27,402 nt of DNA from Anaerolineae bacterium. Lineage in GTDB: Bacteria > Chloroflexota > Anaerolineae > Promineifilales > Promineifilaceae. Positions 16,288-22,025 of the stretch are shown piece by piece. Within the stretch, counting starts at the first letter, position 1; every line of letters begins with the position of its first letter. The stretch is from the NCBI GenBank assembly GCA_028277515.1, contig JANQGC010000204.1:1-27402 (forward strand), read 5' to 3'. The notes under the pieces were generated by a model. That model saw only the letters and a program-made list of their open reading frames with translations. It had not been told where the DNA came from and ran no database searches. Both the position numbers and the translations under genes were made by a program.

Positions 16288-16359
16288 GGAGTGGAGGGTG
16301 AGCCGGCGCGGTGGGCAGGTCATGGTTACCGTTAAAATCATGCCGCGCCGGCCCACTCC
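16288..16359. repeat. GC-rich interrupted inverted repeat
   Basis: GGAGTGG (16288-16294) and GCCGGCGCGG (16302-16311) pair in order with CCGCGCCGGC (16343-16352) and CCACTCC (16353-16359), giving a long interrupted stem. It lies just after the 3' end of the minus-strand HxlR gene and before the LacI-operon promoter, so it may end the hxlR transcript. The 10-mer GGTGGGCAGG inside it recurs at 17855-17864 in another hairpin, which hints at a dispersed repeat family. Confidence 0.5.
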
Positions 16360-16391
16360 TACGAAGCGCCGGCCGACCCAAATCGTCTACA

Positions 16392-16739
16392 TTATGATTG
16401 AAGAAGGTCGACGATCTGCGTGTTGTTTTCCGTGCCCCAGCAGGCGATGGCATCCAGCACCGGGGTCAGGGTTCGGCCGAATTCGCTGAGTCGGTATTCC
16501 ACTTTAGGGGGGACAACCGGGTAAATGGTGCGGGTGATCAGGCCATCTTCTTCCAGGCTGCGTAATTGTTGGGTGAGCATTTTGGCGGTAATGCCACCGG
16601 AGATACTGCGTTGCAAGGCGTTGAAACGCATGATCTCATTCTGGTAAATTTTCCATAGAATGCGCGGTTTCCATTTGCCGCTCAGCATTTCCAGGCAAGT
16701 TTCTACCGGGCAATCATGCACGCGAGTTTGTTCGATCAT
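16392..16739 (-). CDS. HxlR-family winged-helix transcriptional regulator
   Basis: A 115-residue dimeric DNA-binding protein of the MarR-like HxlR family. The N-terminal HDCPVETCLEMLSGKWKPRILW segment, with Cys10 and Cys15, is the family signature. The winged helix follows (FNALQRSISGGITAKMLTQQLRSLEEDGLITRTIYPVVPPKVEYRLSEFGRTL). In characterised relatives (YodB, HypR, CatR) the N-terminal Cys senses quinones, aldehydes or disulfide stress; this is family knowledge, not shown here. It is transcribed away from the DJ-1-like gene across a 362-bp regulatory region, the usual arrangement when an HxlR protein controls its neighbour. A promoter with -35 TTGTCA and -10 TACTAA precedes it. Confidence 0.9.
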   Translation of the reverse strand: MIEQTRVHDCPVETCLEMLSGKWKPRILWKIYQNEIMRFNALQRSISGGITAKMLTQQLRSLEEDGLITRTIYPVVPPKVEYRLSEFGRTLTPVLDAIACWGTENNTQIVDLLQS

Positions 16740-16753
16740 TGTTAAACCCTCTC

Positions 16754-16782
16754 TTAGTATTGCACTACCTAAAATTTGACAA
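16754..16782 (-). promoter_or_regulatory. Probable hxlR promoter
   Basis: On the minus strand TTGTCA (16782-16777) and TACTAA (16759-16754) are 17 bp apart, close to the start at 16739. The -35 box lies inside the left arm of the paired site at 16772-16787. TAGT-N5-ACTA (16755-16767) overlaps the -10 region and could be an autoregulatory HxlR site. Confidence 0.5.
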
Positions 16783-16832
16783 CTTTTTTGAATGGTTTGC
16801 GCTCATATATCAGGGGAAAAGTTGTCAAATTT
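16772..16832. promoter_or_regulatory. Paired class II site, locus B
   Basis: AAATTTGACAACTTTT (16772-16787) and its exact reverse complement (16817-16832) flank 29 nt. Each arm is itself nearly palindromic around TTGACAA. A related pair with 13/16 identical arm bases and nearly the same spacing lies at 18920-18981. These may be two operators for one regulator or a long RNA stem. Confidence 0.6.
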
Positions 16833-16890
16833 CTGTGCAAATGACTTTTGTAACAGTGTACTCAGCGGTTTACTCACTAAGATTATTAAT

Positions 16891-16905
16891 TAGTGACAGT
16901 CACTT
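16891..16905. promoter_or_regulatory. Palindromic operator, class I, copy 3
   Basis: TAGTGACAGTCACTT matches copy 1 except for its first base. It lies upstream of the DJ-1-like gene, 45 bp (centre to centre) from copy 4. Confidence 0.68.
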
Positions 16906-16935
16906 AAGTTTTTTTGAATGGTAACAAAAATAGTA

Positions 16936-16950
16936 AAGTGACTATCACTT
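16936..16950. promoter_or_regulatory. Palindromic operator, class I, copy 4
   Basis: AAGTGACTATCACTT has one inner base changed from the palindrome. It lies about 150 bp before the DJ-1-like start codon and just upstream of the possible promoter at 16960-16990. Confidence 0.65.
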
Positions 16951-17101
16951 GTGTAGATATTTACAGTATCAAAAAGATAGTAACTATATAATTGGTAAGT
17001 ATATTACAAAAAAGTGCATACTTGATTACTTGATAGCAATAATTTACACTGTTTTCCGTTGAATGTAAAGAAAAAATTGCATTTAAGGAGAATGTAAACA
17101 G

Positions 17102-17848
17102 ATGAGTGCTGCAATTAATGTTATAAATCCTGAAAAACCGAAGCGGGTCCTGATGTTGGCATCCAACCCCACGACCTCAGAACAGACCGGCTGGCCGATC
17201 GGCTTCTGGTGGGCGGAGCTGACACATCCCTACTGGGAGTTTATTGAAAATGGGTATGAAGTGGATATTGCCAGTCCGGATGGCGGGGATTTGCAGTGGG
17301 ATTCGTGGAGCGATCCGCGCGATGAAAGCCAATACTCGGCCCACGATTTGCTCAGTCTCGGTTTTATTCACTCACCGGACCATTTTGACCTGATTCACGA
17401 TACGAAGAAATTAGCGGATATTGACCTGGACGATTATGATGCTGTATTCCTGGTCGGTGGACAGGCACCGATGGTTACATTTTATCATGATCAACGGGTG
17501 CACCAGTTTGTGGCACAGGCGTATGAGCGTGGAAAAGTGACGGCCGTTGTCTGTCACGCCACCAATGTTCTGCTGAAGACGCGCTTATCCAATGGAGAGA
17601 TGCTGGTCAAGGACAAGACCTGGACCGGCTTCGCTAATGCGGAGGAGCAATTCGCCGATGAGTATGTAGGCCAAAAGATTCAACCTTTCTGGATTGAAGA
17701 TGAGGCTAAAAAGATGCCGGAGACGAATTTTATTGTCGATGGTCCTTTTAAGGCGCATGCGGTGCGTGACGGCCGTCTGATCACCGGGCAGCAGCAATAT
17801 TCCGGCGCGGCCGCGGCTCGCCTGGTCATTGAAGCCCTGGGTGTTTAG
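17102..17848 (+). CDS. DJ-1/PfpI superfamily protein, Hsp31/glyoxalase III-like
   Basis: A 248-residue protein of the class I glutamine amidotransferase-like fold. The sequence TGWPIGFWWAELTHPYWEF places Glu39 as the conserved acidic partner, and VVCHATN gives the nucleophile elbow Cys151-His152. LVGGQAPM precedes it at 117-124. Hsp31-type members detoxify methylglyoxal to lactate without cofactor or act as chaperones/deglycases. Here the elbow reads CHATN rather than the more usual CHGP, so activity may differ. AAGGAG precedes the ATG by 11 nt. Two class I operators and probable HxlR sites lie upstream. The bestrophin gene follows 48 bp later, probably on the same transcript. A role in reactive aldehyde or quinone defence is inferred from family and neighbour. 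Confidence 0.85.
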   Translation: MSAAINVINPEKPKRVLMLASNPTTSEQTGWPIGFWWAELTHPYWEFIENGYEVDIASPDGGDLQWDSWSDPRDESQYSAHDLLSLGFIHSPDHFDLIHDTKKLADIDLDDYDAVFLVGGQAPMVTFYHDQRVHQFVAQAYERGKVTAVVCHATNVLLKTRLSNGEMLVKDKTWTGFANAEEQFADEYVGQKIQPFWIEDEAKKMPETNFIVDGPFKAHAVRDGRLITGQQQYSGAAAARLVIEALGV

Positions 17849-17857
17849 ATGGTTGGT

Positions 17858-17880
17858 GGGCAGGGCAGTTGGTCCTGCCC
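17858..17880 (+). repeat. Intercistronic hairpin after the DJ-1-like gene
   Basis: GGGCAGG (17858-17864) pairs with CCTGCCC (17874-17880) around a 9-nt loop, in the 48-bp gap before the bestrophin gene. No T-run follows, so read-through is likely. Confidence 0.45.
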
Positions 17881-17896
17881 TACCTACTAGAAAATT

Positions 17897-18835
17897 ATGA
17901 TTGTTAAACGTAATTTTGACCCGGTCAAGGTGGCCTCCTATGTCTGGCGAGATGTCCTTTTGGCTACAGGGGCAGCGGCGGCGGTGGCCTTGATATATGA
18001 CACATTAAATGTGCAGGCAATTGGGCTGTCTTTTGCCCCGGTCGGCGTTATTGGGACGGCCCTGGCTATCTTCCTGGCGTTTCGGGCTAACACCTCTTTT
18101 GCCCGCTGGAATGAGGGTGCTCGGATTTGGGCCAATATTGTTGCGGCCAGCCGCATTTTTGCCCGCTTGATTATCACATTTACGGATTCGCATGCTCATA
18201 CCGATAAGTATGATATGCAACGATCGGCCGCATTCAAGCGGGAAATGATTTATCGCCACCTGGGCTGGGTCAATGCGCTGCGTCTGCATCTTCGCCGTCA
18301 GAAAAGTTGGGATGAGGCAGCTCTTTTTCTCCACCAGGAGGAACGGGAGCTGCTGCAACAATCGGTCAATCCACCCAATTTGCTGCTGCGCCTGCAAGGA
18401 AAACGGATTTATGACGGGATGGCGGATGGTACATTACAAGGCTTTGACAGTTTTCAATTGGAAGGGCAACTTGCTGCCTTATCGGCCGCCCAAGCGGCCG
18501 GCGAGCGATTGAAAAACATTCCCATCCCCCGGCAATATGATTATTTCACGCGATTATTTGTGCGTCTTTACGTCATCATTACCCCATTTTTCTTGATCGG
18601 GCTTTTGGCGGCCAATGGCCAGGCCTGGTTGGTGATTCCATTGTCGGCATTGATTGCCTTTCTGTTTACGACGATTGAGCGGATTGGGGCGATTAACGAG
18701 GAGCCGTTTGAGAATCGGATCACGGATGTGCCGATGACGGCGCTCTGTCGCGATATTGAGCGCGACCTGCGCGAATTATTAGGAGAAAGCGATCTGCCGG
18801 ATAAAATACGGCCGAAAGATGGCTATTTGTGGTAG
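17897..18835 (+). CDS. Bestrophin-family channel protein (UPF0187/YneE-like)
   Basis: A 312-residue membrane protein. The family signature AFRANTSFARWNEGARIWANIVAASR lies at about 61-86, after two N-terminal hydrophobic segments. A second hydrophobic pair follows around residues 225-255, and the conserved tail motif EEPFENRITDVPMTALCRDIERDLRELL closes the protein. Bacterial bestrophins form pentameric ion channels (cation- or anion-selective depending on the member). Length and order of elements are typical. It follows the DJ-1-like gene on the same strand and probably shares its control by HxlR and class I operators; a link to pH or ion balance under electrophile stress, like that of glutathione-gated Kef systems, is only a suggestion. 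Confidence 0.88.
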   Translation: MIVKRNFDPVKVASYVWRDVLLATGAAAAVALIYDTLNVQAIGLSFAPVGVIGTALAIFLAFRANTSFARWNEGARIWANIVAASRIFARLIITFTDSHAHTDKYDMQRSAAFKREMIYRHLGWVNALRLHLRRQKSWDEAALFLHQEERELLQQSVNPPNLLLRLQGKRIYDGMADGTLQGFDSFQLEGQLAALSAAQAAGERLKNIPIPRQYDYFTRLFVRLYVIITPFFLIGLLAANGQAWLVIPLSALIAFLFTTIERIGAINEEPFENRITDVPMTALCRDIERDLRELLGESDLPDKIRPKDGYLW

Positions 18836-18889
18836 TTTTAATAGTGGGCATATTTGTCTAAGCGGTTTGTTTTCTAATCAAATTAAGTC

Positions 18890-18904
18890 ATGTGACAGTC
18901 ACTT
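18890..18904. promoter_or_regulatory. Palindromic operator, class I, copy 5
   Basis: ATGTGACAGTCACTT keeps the inner GTGACAGTCAC of the palindrome. It lies between the bestrophin gene and the F420 oxidoreductase gene, 100 bp centre to centre from copy 6. Confidence 0.65.
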
Positions 18905-18919
18905 AGGTAGTTATGCATT

Positions 18920-18981
18920 AGATTTGTCAATTTTTTCTGCCGGATTTCCAGAGGAACAAGATAATAAAAATTGACAAATCT
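18920..18981. promoter_or_regulatory. Paired class II site, locus C
   Basis: AGATTTGTCAATTTTT (18920-18935) and its exact reverse complement (18966-18981) flank 30 nt. The right arm matches that of locus B at 13 of 16 positions, and the loops do not match, so it is the arms that are conserved. The pair lies between class I copies 5 and 6. Confidence 0.6.
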
Positions 18982-18989
18982 TTCGAAAT

Positions 18990-19004
18990 AAGTGACTGTC
19001 ACTT
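18990..19004. promoter_or_regulatory. Palindromic operator, class I, copy 6
   Basis: AAGTGACTGTCACTT is a perfect palindrome around one base, 15 nt before the start codon of the F420 oxidoreductase gene and directly ahead of its ribosome site. Bound protein here would lie over the translation start region. Confidence 0.7.
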
Positions 19005-19019
19005 GTTAAGGAGTGATCA

Positions 19020-19634
19020 ATGATGAAAATAAGTGTCATCGGTGGCGGTAATATTGGTGGAACGCTGGGTAGCAAATGGGCGGCCGAAGGGCATGAAGTG
19101 GTTTTTGGGGTTCGGGACCCCGGTTCAGCGAAAGTTGGATCTTTGCTGGCCAAAGCGGGGCATGGCGCAGCGGCCGATAGCGCGGCGAGTGCCATCGTTG
19201 GGGCTGATGTGGTGTTGTTCGCCATCCCCGGAGGGGCGATGGCGGCGACAGTTTCCGGCCTGGGAGCGGGGTTGGATGGCAAGATTTTGATTGATGCGAC
19301 CAACAATGTCGGTGGATCGCCAATGCACCAGCTGCAATTGTTAGCACAGGCTGCACCAAAGAGTCCCCTGTTCCGCGCTTTTTCCAATCTTGGCTGGGAA
19401 AATTTTGCCGAGCCGGTGATTGATGATCAGCAGGTGGATCTATTTTACTGCGGTCTCCAAGGAGATGGGCAGGCAGTTGTTGCCCAACTCATCGCCGAAA
19501 TAGGGTTACGGCCGGTTTACTTGGGTGGCATTGAACAAGCAGACCTGGTTGATGCCTTGACCCGGCTTTGGTTTGTCCTAGCCTTACAGCAAGGGCGTGG
19601 ACGGCATCTCGCTTTGAAGATGATTGGCGGTTAG
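19020..19634 (+). CDS. F420-dependent NADP oxidoreductase family protein
   Basis: A 204-residue Rossmann-fold protein. The first strand and dinucleotide loop are MKISVIGGGNIGGTLG (glycine motif GGGNIGGTLG, residues 8-17), followed by FGVRDPGSAK for the NADP phosphate, then VLFAIPG and ILIDATN. This is the layout of the F420-dependent NADP reductase-like group, which moves hydride between NADPH and F420H2; many bacterial members are uncharacterised and may use other partners, so the cofactor is not certain. AAGGAG at 19008-19013 suits ATG 19020 (6 nt); ATG 19023 is also possible. It is preceded by class I and class II operators, placing it in the same apparent regulon as the DJ-1 and MFS units. 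Confidence 0.82.
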   Translation: MMKISVIGGGNIGGTLGSKWAAEGHEVVFGVRDPGSAKVGSLLAKAGHGAAADSAASAIVGADVVLFAIPGGAMAATVSGLGAGLDGKILIDATNNVGGSPMHQLQLLAQAAPKSPLFRAFSNLGWENFAEPVIDDQQVDLFYCGLQGDGQAVVAQLIAEIGLRPVYLGGIEQADLVDALTRLWFVLALQQGRGRHLALKMIGG

Positions 19635-19678
19635 ATGCGGATGATGCGGATGATTCGCTTATCCCTCGTGTAGATGGC

Positions 19679-19700
19679 ACAAATTGCCCAATTTGTTTTA
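19679..19700 (+). terminator. Weak hairpin with short T-run after the F420 gene
   Basis: ACAAATT (19679-19685) pairs with AATTTGT (19690-19696) around a GCCC loop and is followed by TTTA. It lies between convergent genes. The stem is AT-rich, so termination would be inefficient if it occurs. Confidence 0.35.
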
Positions 19701-19741
19701 CCGGGGCGAAGCGCGGAATCTTATGCCTCATTTTCCCCTTT

Positions 19742-21481
19742 TTAGCGGCAGATCAGGATGGGGGCTTTATAGCTGCGCAGGATTTGGTCGATGGTGCTGC
19801 CAACGGCCGCTTCGAGCAGCGGGCTTTGGCCATAACTGCCCATGATAAGCAGGGTTTGTGGTTGGGCAGAGGCCATGTCTGGAATGATTTGCTCGGGGTT
19901 ATCCTGTGGCTGCTGCATGATGGGCGCAATACCCTGTTCCTGGAGGTAGGTTTCGGCACGCTCGGCCGTGTCCGGGGTCACATCTCCATTCACGACGGTT
20001 AATACGGTGATCGGCAATTCCCATTGGCCGGCCAGGTAAGCGGAGACGAATAACGCTTCCTCTGCCTTAGGGCTGCCATCATAGGCAAGCAGCAGGTGCG
20101 AAAAGGCCGGCATGGGTTGGGGCACGGCCAGGATAGGGCGCGGGCAAATGCGCAGCAGGCGGCGAAAATCTGATGCCAACCGTTCGCCGGCTTTTTCTCC
20201 CGGCGGGTGGGTTAAGCTGACCACAACCAGATCGATCCACCGCGCCCGATCGGCGATGGTTGAGGTCACGTTTCCAATTTCGATTTTGAACTCACCATTG
20301 ATGCCTTCCGTGGCGCAACGCTCTTGAAAGGTGCTGCGGATTTTTTCTGATTCGTCCTGCTTCTTTTTCAGCATCTTTTCGCTTTTTATGACATGGAGGC
20401 CAAAAATGCGCCCTTCCTCTAAACAAGCGATTAATAAGGCCTGGTCTAACGCTCCCCATCCTTCTTCCCGGCCGTTGATGGCCACCAGGATGCGCGGAAA
20501 TAAGCAGTTATCTTCGTCGCCTTTTAACCGCGAAAAAGCGCGCCAGGCGCCAGGCGGCGGTCCCGCTTTTAAGGCGTCTGGCGTGATCGTCTCGTTGATC
20601 TTACGGCCGATGCGCTTGAGCAAATGCTCGCTGCGCCGGCTTTGAGAGGCATCAAGATCGGCGGCGGCGGTTTCCGTATCTATACTCCAACCTAAAGCCT
20701 CTGCCAGTTCTGCACGGTGAGCGTGGATCCAGACGTAGAGATCGGTTTCTGTGCGATTGGGAAAATTACACATCATGCCTCGCTCGCGGATCATGAGGAT
20801 GATGGGCCAGTAGATATATTGAAACCAGCGCACGGCCGCTTCCTGGTAGGTGATCTCCTCACCTTTGTTTTCTTTGACCCATTGCTGGTGGACGGCAATT
20901 TGTTCTTCCAGATCGCGATAACTACCTGGCTCGGTCATGCTCATGTCCAGATCAGGGAATGTTTCCTTCAAGCGCGTTTTCTCAAGAAAGTGCGCATATC
21001 TTTCTTTTAGGATGAGGTCTTCCGGTTGTAGATCAGGCTCAAGCGGAATATCCGTTTGCACCTCGGTTACAAATGCTTCAATAAGTGGCGTTCCCTGGTT
21101 GCGGGCGACGGAAACGCGATGATTGCCGTCGGATACGAAGTAAACGTCTCCTATTTGGTAAACTTCGATTGGTGGAAGACCGGACAACCCTTCTGTGAGC
21201 GAATGGACTCGTGCCCAGCGCGGTTTATCCTCTTCGACAAGTGGTAAAAATTGGCGGGTGAAATCAGTATAACGGCCGACGCTGCCCACGATGGCGTCCA
21301 GGGGGATCTCTTTTAATTCCTGTTTGCCGGTTTCGCGGGCGCGTACTTTTTTACGCACGTCTTCATAGGAAAGGAGATCGGCCGACCGGCCGGTCAGGTG
21401 GGAGCGAATGATCTCCATATTGGCCTTGAAACGGGCATTGTGAAATTCTTGGACGGCCGATGGTTTTAGCGTGTCACTCAT
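19742..21481 (-). CDS. ParB-like domain fused to two universal stress protein domains
   Basis: A 579-residue protein. Residues about 58-142 resemble the ParB/sulfiredoxin nuclease-like fold: LDAIVGSVGRY, then PIEVYQIGDVYFVSDGNHRVSVAR with the DGNHR core at 118-122. Residues about 150-300 are helical and unassigned to me. Two universal stress protein (USP) domains follow. The first (ILVAINGREEGWGALDQAL ... RPILAVP) lacks the nucleotide motif. The second (HLLLAYDGSPKAEEAL ... APILICR) ends in GSYGQSPLLEAAVGST, matching the G-2x-G-9x-G(S/T) ATP-binding motif exactly. One ATP-binding and one degenerate USP unit suggest a sensor built as an internal pseudo-dimer. The DNA or nucleotide action of the ParB-like part is unknown. 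It has its own promoter and converges on the F420 gene. Confidence 0.8.
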   Translation of the reverse strand: MSDTLKPSAVQEFHNARFKANMEIIRSHLTGRSADLLSYEDVRKKVRARETGKQELKEIPLDAIVGSVGRYTDFTRQFLPLVEEDKPRWARVHSLTEGLSGLPPIEVYQIGDVYFVSDGNHRVSVARNQGTPLIEAFVTEVQTDIPLEPDLQPEDLILKERYAHFLEKTRLKETFPDLDMSMTEPGSYRDLEEQIAVHQQWVKENKGEEITYQEAAVRWFQYIYWPIILMIRERGMMCNFPNRTETDLYVWIHAHRAELAEALGWSIDTETAAADLDASQSRRSEHLLKRIGRKINETITPDALKAGPPPGAWRAFSRLKGDEDNCLFPRILVAINGREEGWGALDQALLIACLEEGRIFGLHVIKSEKMLKKKQDESEKIRSTFQERCATEGINGEFKIEIGNVTSTIADRARWIDLVVVSLTHPPGEKAGERLASDFRRLLRICPRPILAVPQPMPAFSHLLLAYDGSPKAEEALFVSAYLAGQWELPITVLTVVNGDVTPDTAERAETYLQEQGIAPIMQQPQDNPEQIIPDMASAQPQTLLIMGSYGQSPLLEAAVGSTIDQILRSYKAPILICR

Positions 21482-21531
21482 CTTGTATTGCCTCGATGGT
21501 TGCTTAGCAAATCGCTCAAATCATTTTGAAT

Positions 21532-21559
21532 ATGATACGCCTTAAAATTTTAATTTCAA
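21532..21559 (-). promoter_or_regulatory. Probable promoter of the ParB-USP gene
   Basis: On the minus strand TTGAAA (21559-21554), 16-bp spacer, TATCAT (21537-21532). It lies about 50 bp before the start codon in an otherwise AT-rich leader. Confidence 0.45.
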
Positions 21560-21685
21560 TGGTAAGGTGCACAAAATGAGTGGGAAATTATTGTTAGTAG
21601 TGTCCGCTTTAGCGGTTACGGCGGGGGAGGATTGTGGTGCGAATAGGGCACGCTGATTGTTTTACAGGGAAACAGGCCACCTTAA

Positions 21686-21802
21686 TTGTCATTCCGATGC
21701 GCAGCGAGGAATCTTATACATCATTCTATTGAGCACGCAAAGATCCCCTTCACTCCGCAAGCTCTGTTCGGTCAACTCCAGTATAAGTAATAAGGATGAC
21801 AA
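21686..21802. repeat. MITE-like / palindromic dispersed element
   Basis: TTGTCATTCC (21686-21695) is inverted at 21794-21802 (GGATGACAA) with one base missing. An inner imperfect pair is GAGGAATCTT (21706-21715) against AAGATCCCCT (21740-21749). The GTCATTCCGA...GCGAGGAATCT wording is a recurring intergenic repeat in many environmental bacterial genomes, and its translation (NCHSDAQRGI) is a familiar artefact of gene calling. Confidence 0.5.
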
Positions 21803-21967
21803 GCTGTACTCATCGAACAAAGCCTGCGATGGGGTGGATCTCAGAATACAACCTGATAGGTAGCAAATTGATGACTTTGTCTGTTAAGGTTTCTGTTTTA
21901 GCCAAATCATAAATATTGGATACTATATGGGAAGGGGTGATCGTTACGGTCACACCTTGCAATCTCC

Positions 21968-21988
21968 CCGTGGTTGCCCCAACCACGG
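21968..21988 (+). repeat. Hairpin ahead of the antirepressor gene
   Basis: CCGTGGTT (21968-21975) pairs with AACCACGG (21981-21988) around a 5-nt loop, 37 nt before the start codon. It could act in the mRNA leader or mark the edge of an inserted segment. Confidence 0.4.
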
Positions 21989-22025
21989 AGGGCATGGATT
22001 GAAAAACGATTGAAGAGTAAACATT

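Larger units (their letters stand above)
16740..17101. promoter_or_regulatory. Complex divergent regulatory region (hxlR / DJ-1 gene)
   Basis: This 362-bp AT-rich gap holds no gene. It contains a hxlR promoter, a 16-nt inverted pair (16772-16832), two class I operators (16891-16905, 16936-16950) and TCACTAA-N9-TTAGTGA (16874-16896), which overlaps the first operator. TTTTTTGAATGGT occurs twice as a direct repeat (16784-16796 and 16910-16922). GTAACT...GTAAGTATATTAC lies around 16980-17007, resembling HxlR-type sites. A possible DJ-1 promoter is TTTACA (16960-16965) with TATATA (16985-16990) at a long spacing of 19. AAGGAG at 17085-17090 is the DJ-1 ribosome site. Confidence 0.6.
21482..22025. 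other. 544-bp gap with repeats, no gene
   Basis: From left to right: an AT-rich promoter region for the minus-strand ParB-USP gene, a short unassigned stretch, a MITE-like inverted element (21686-21802), then about 165 bp leading to the antirepressor gene with a GC hairpin (21968-21988). A 68-codon frame at 21657-21863 crosses the repeat element and is not considered a gene. Confidence 0.5.

Noticed and set aside
18911..19387. 158-codon minus-strand frame opposite the F420 oxidoreductase gene.
   Set aside because: Its Pro/Ala/Ser-rich product is the mirror of a Gly/Ala-rich Rossmann protein, and it runs through the operator region.
21657..21863. 68-codon frame in the gap before the antirepressor gene.
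   Set aside because: It crosses the MITE-like repeat and its peptide (NCHSDAQRGI...) is a known artefact of such repeats.
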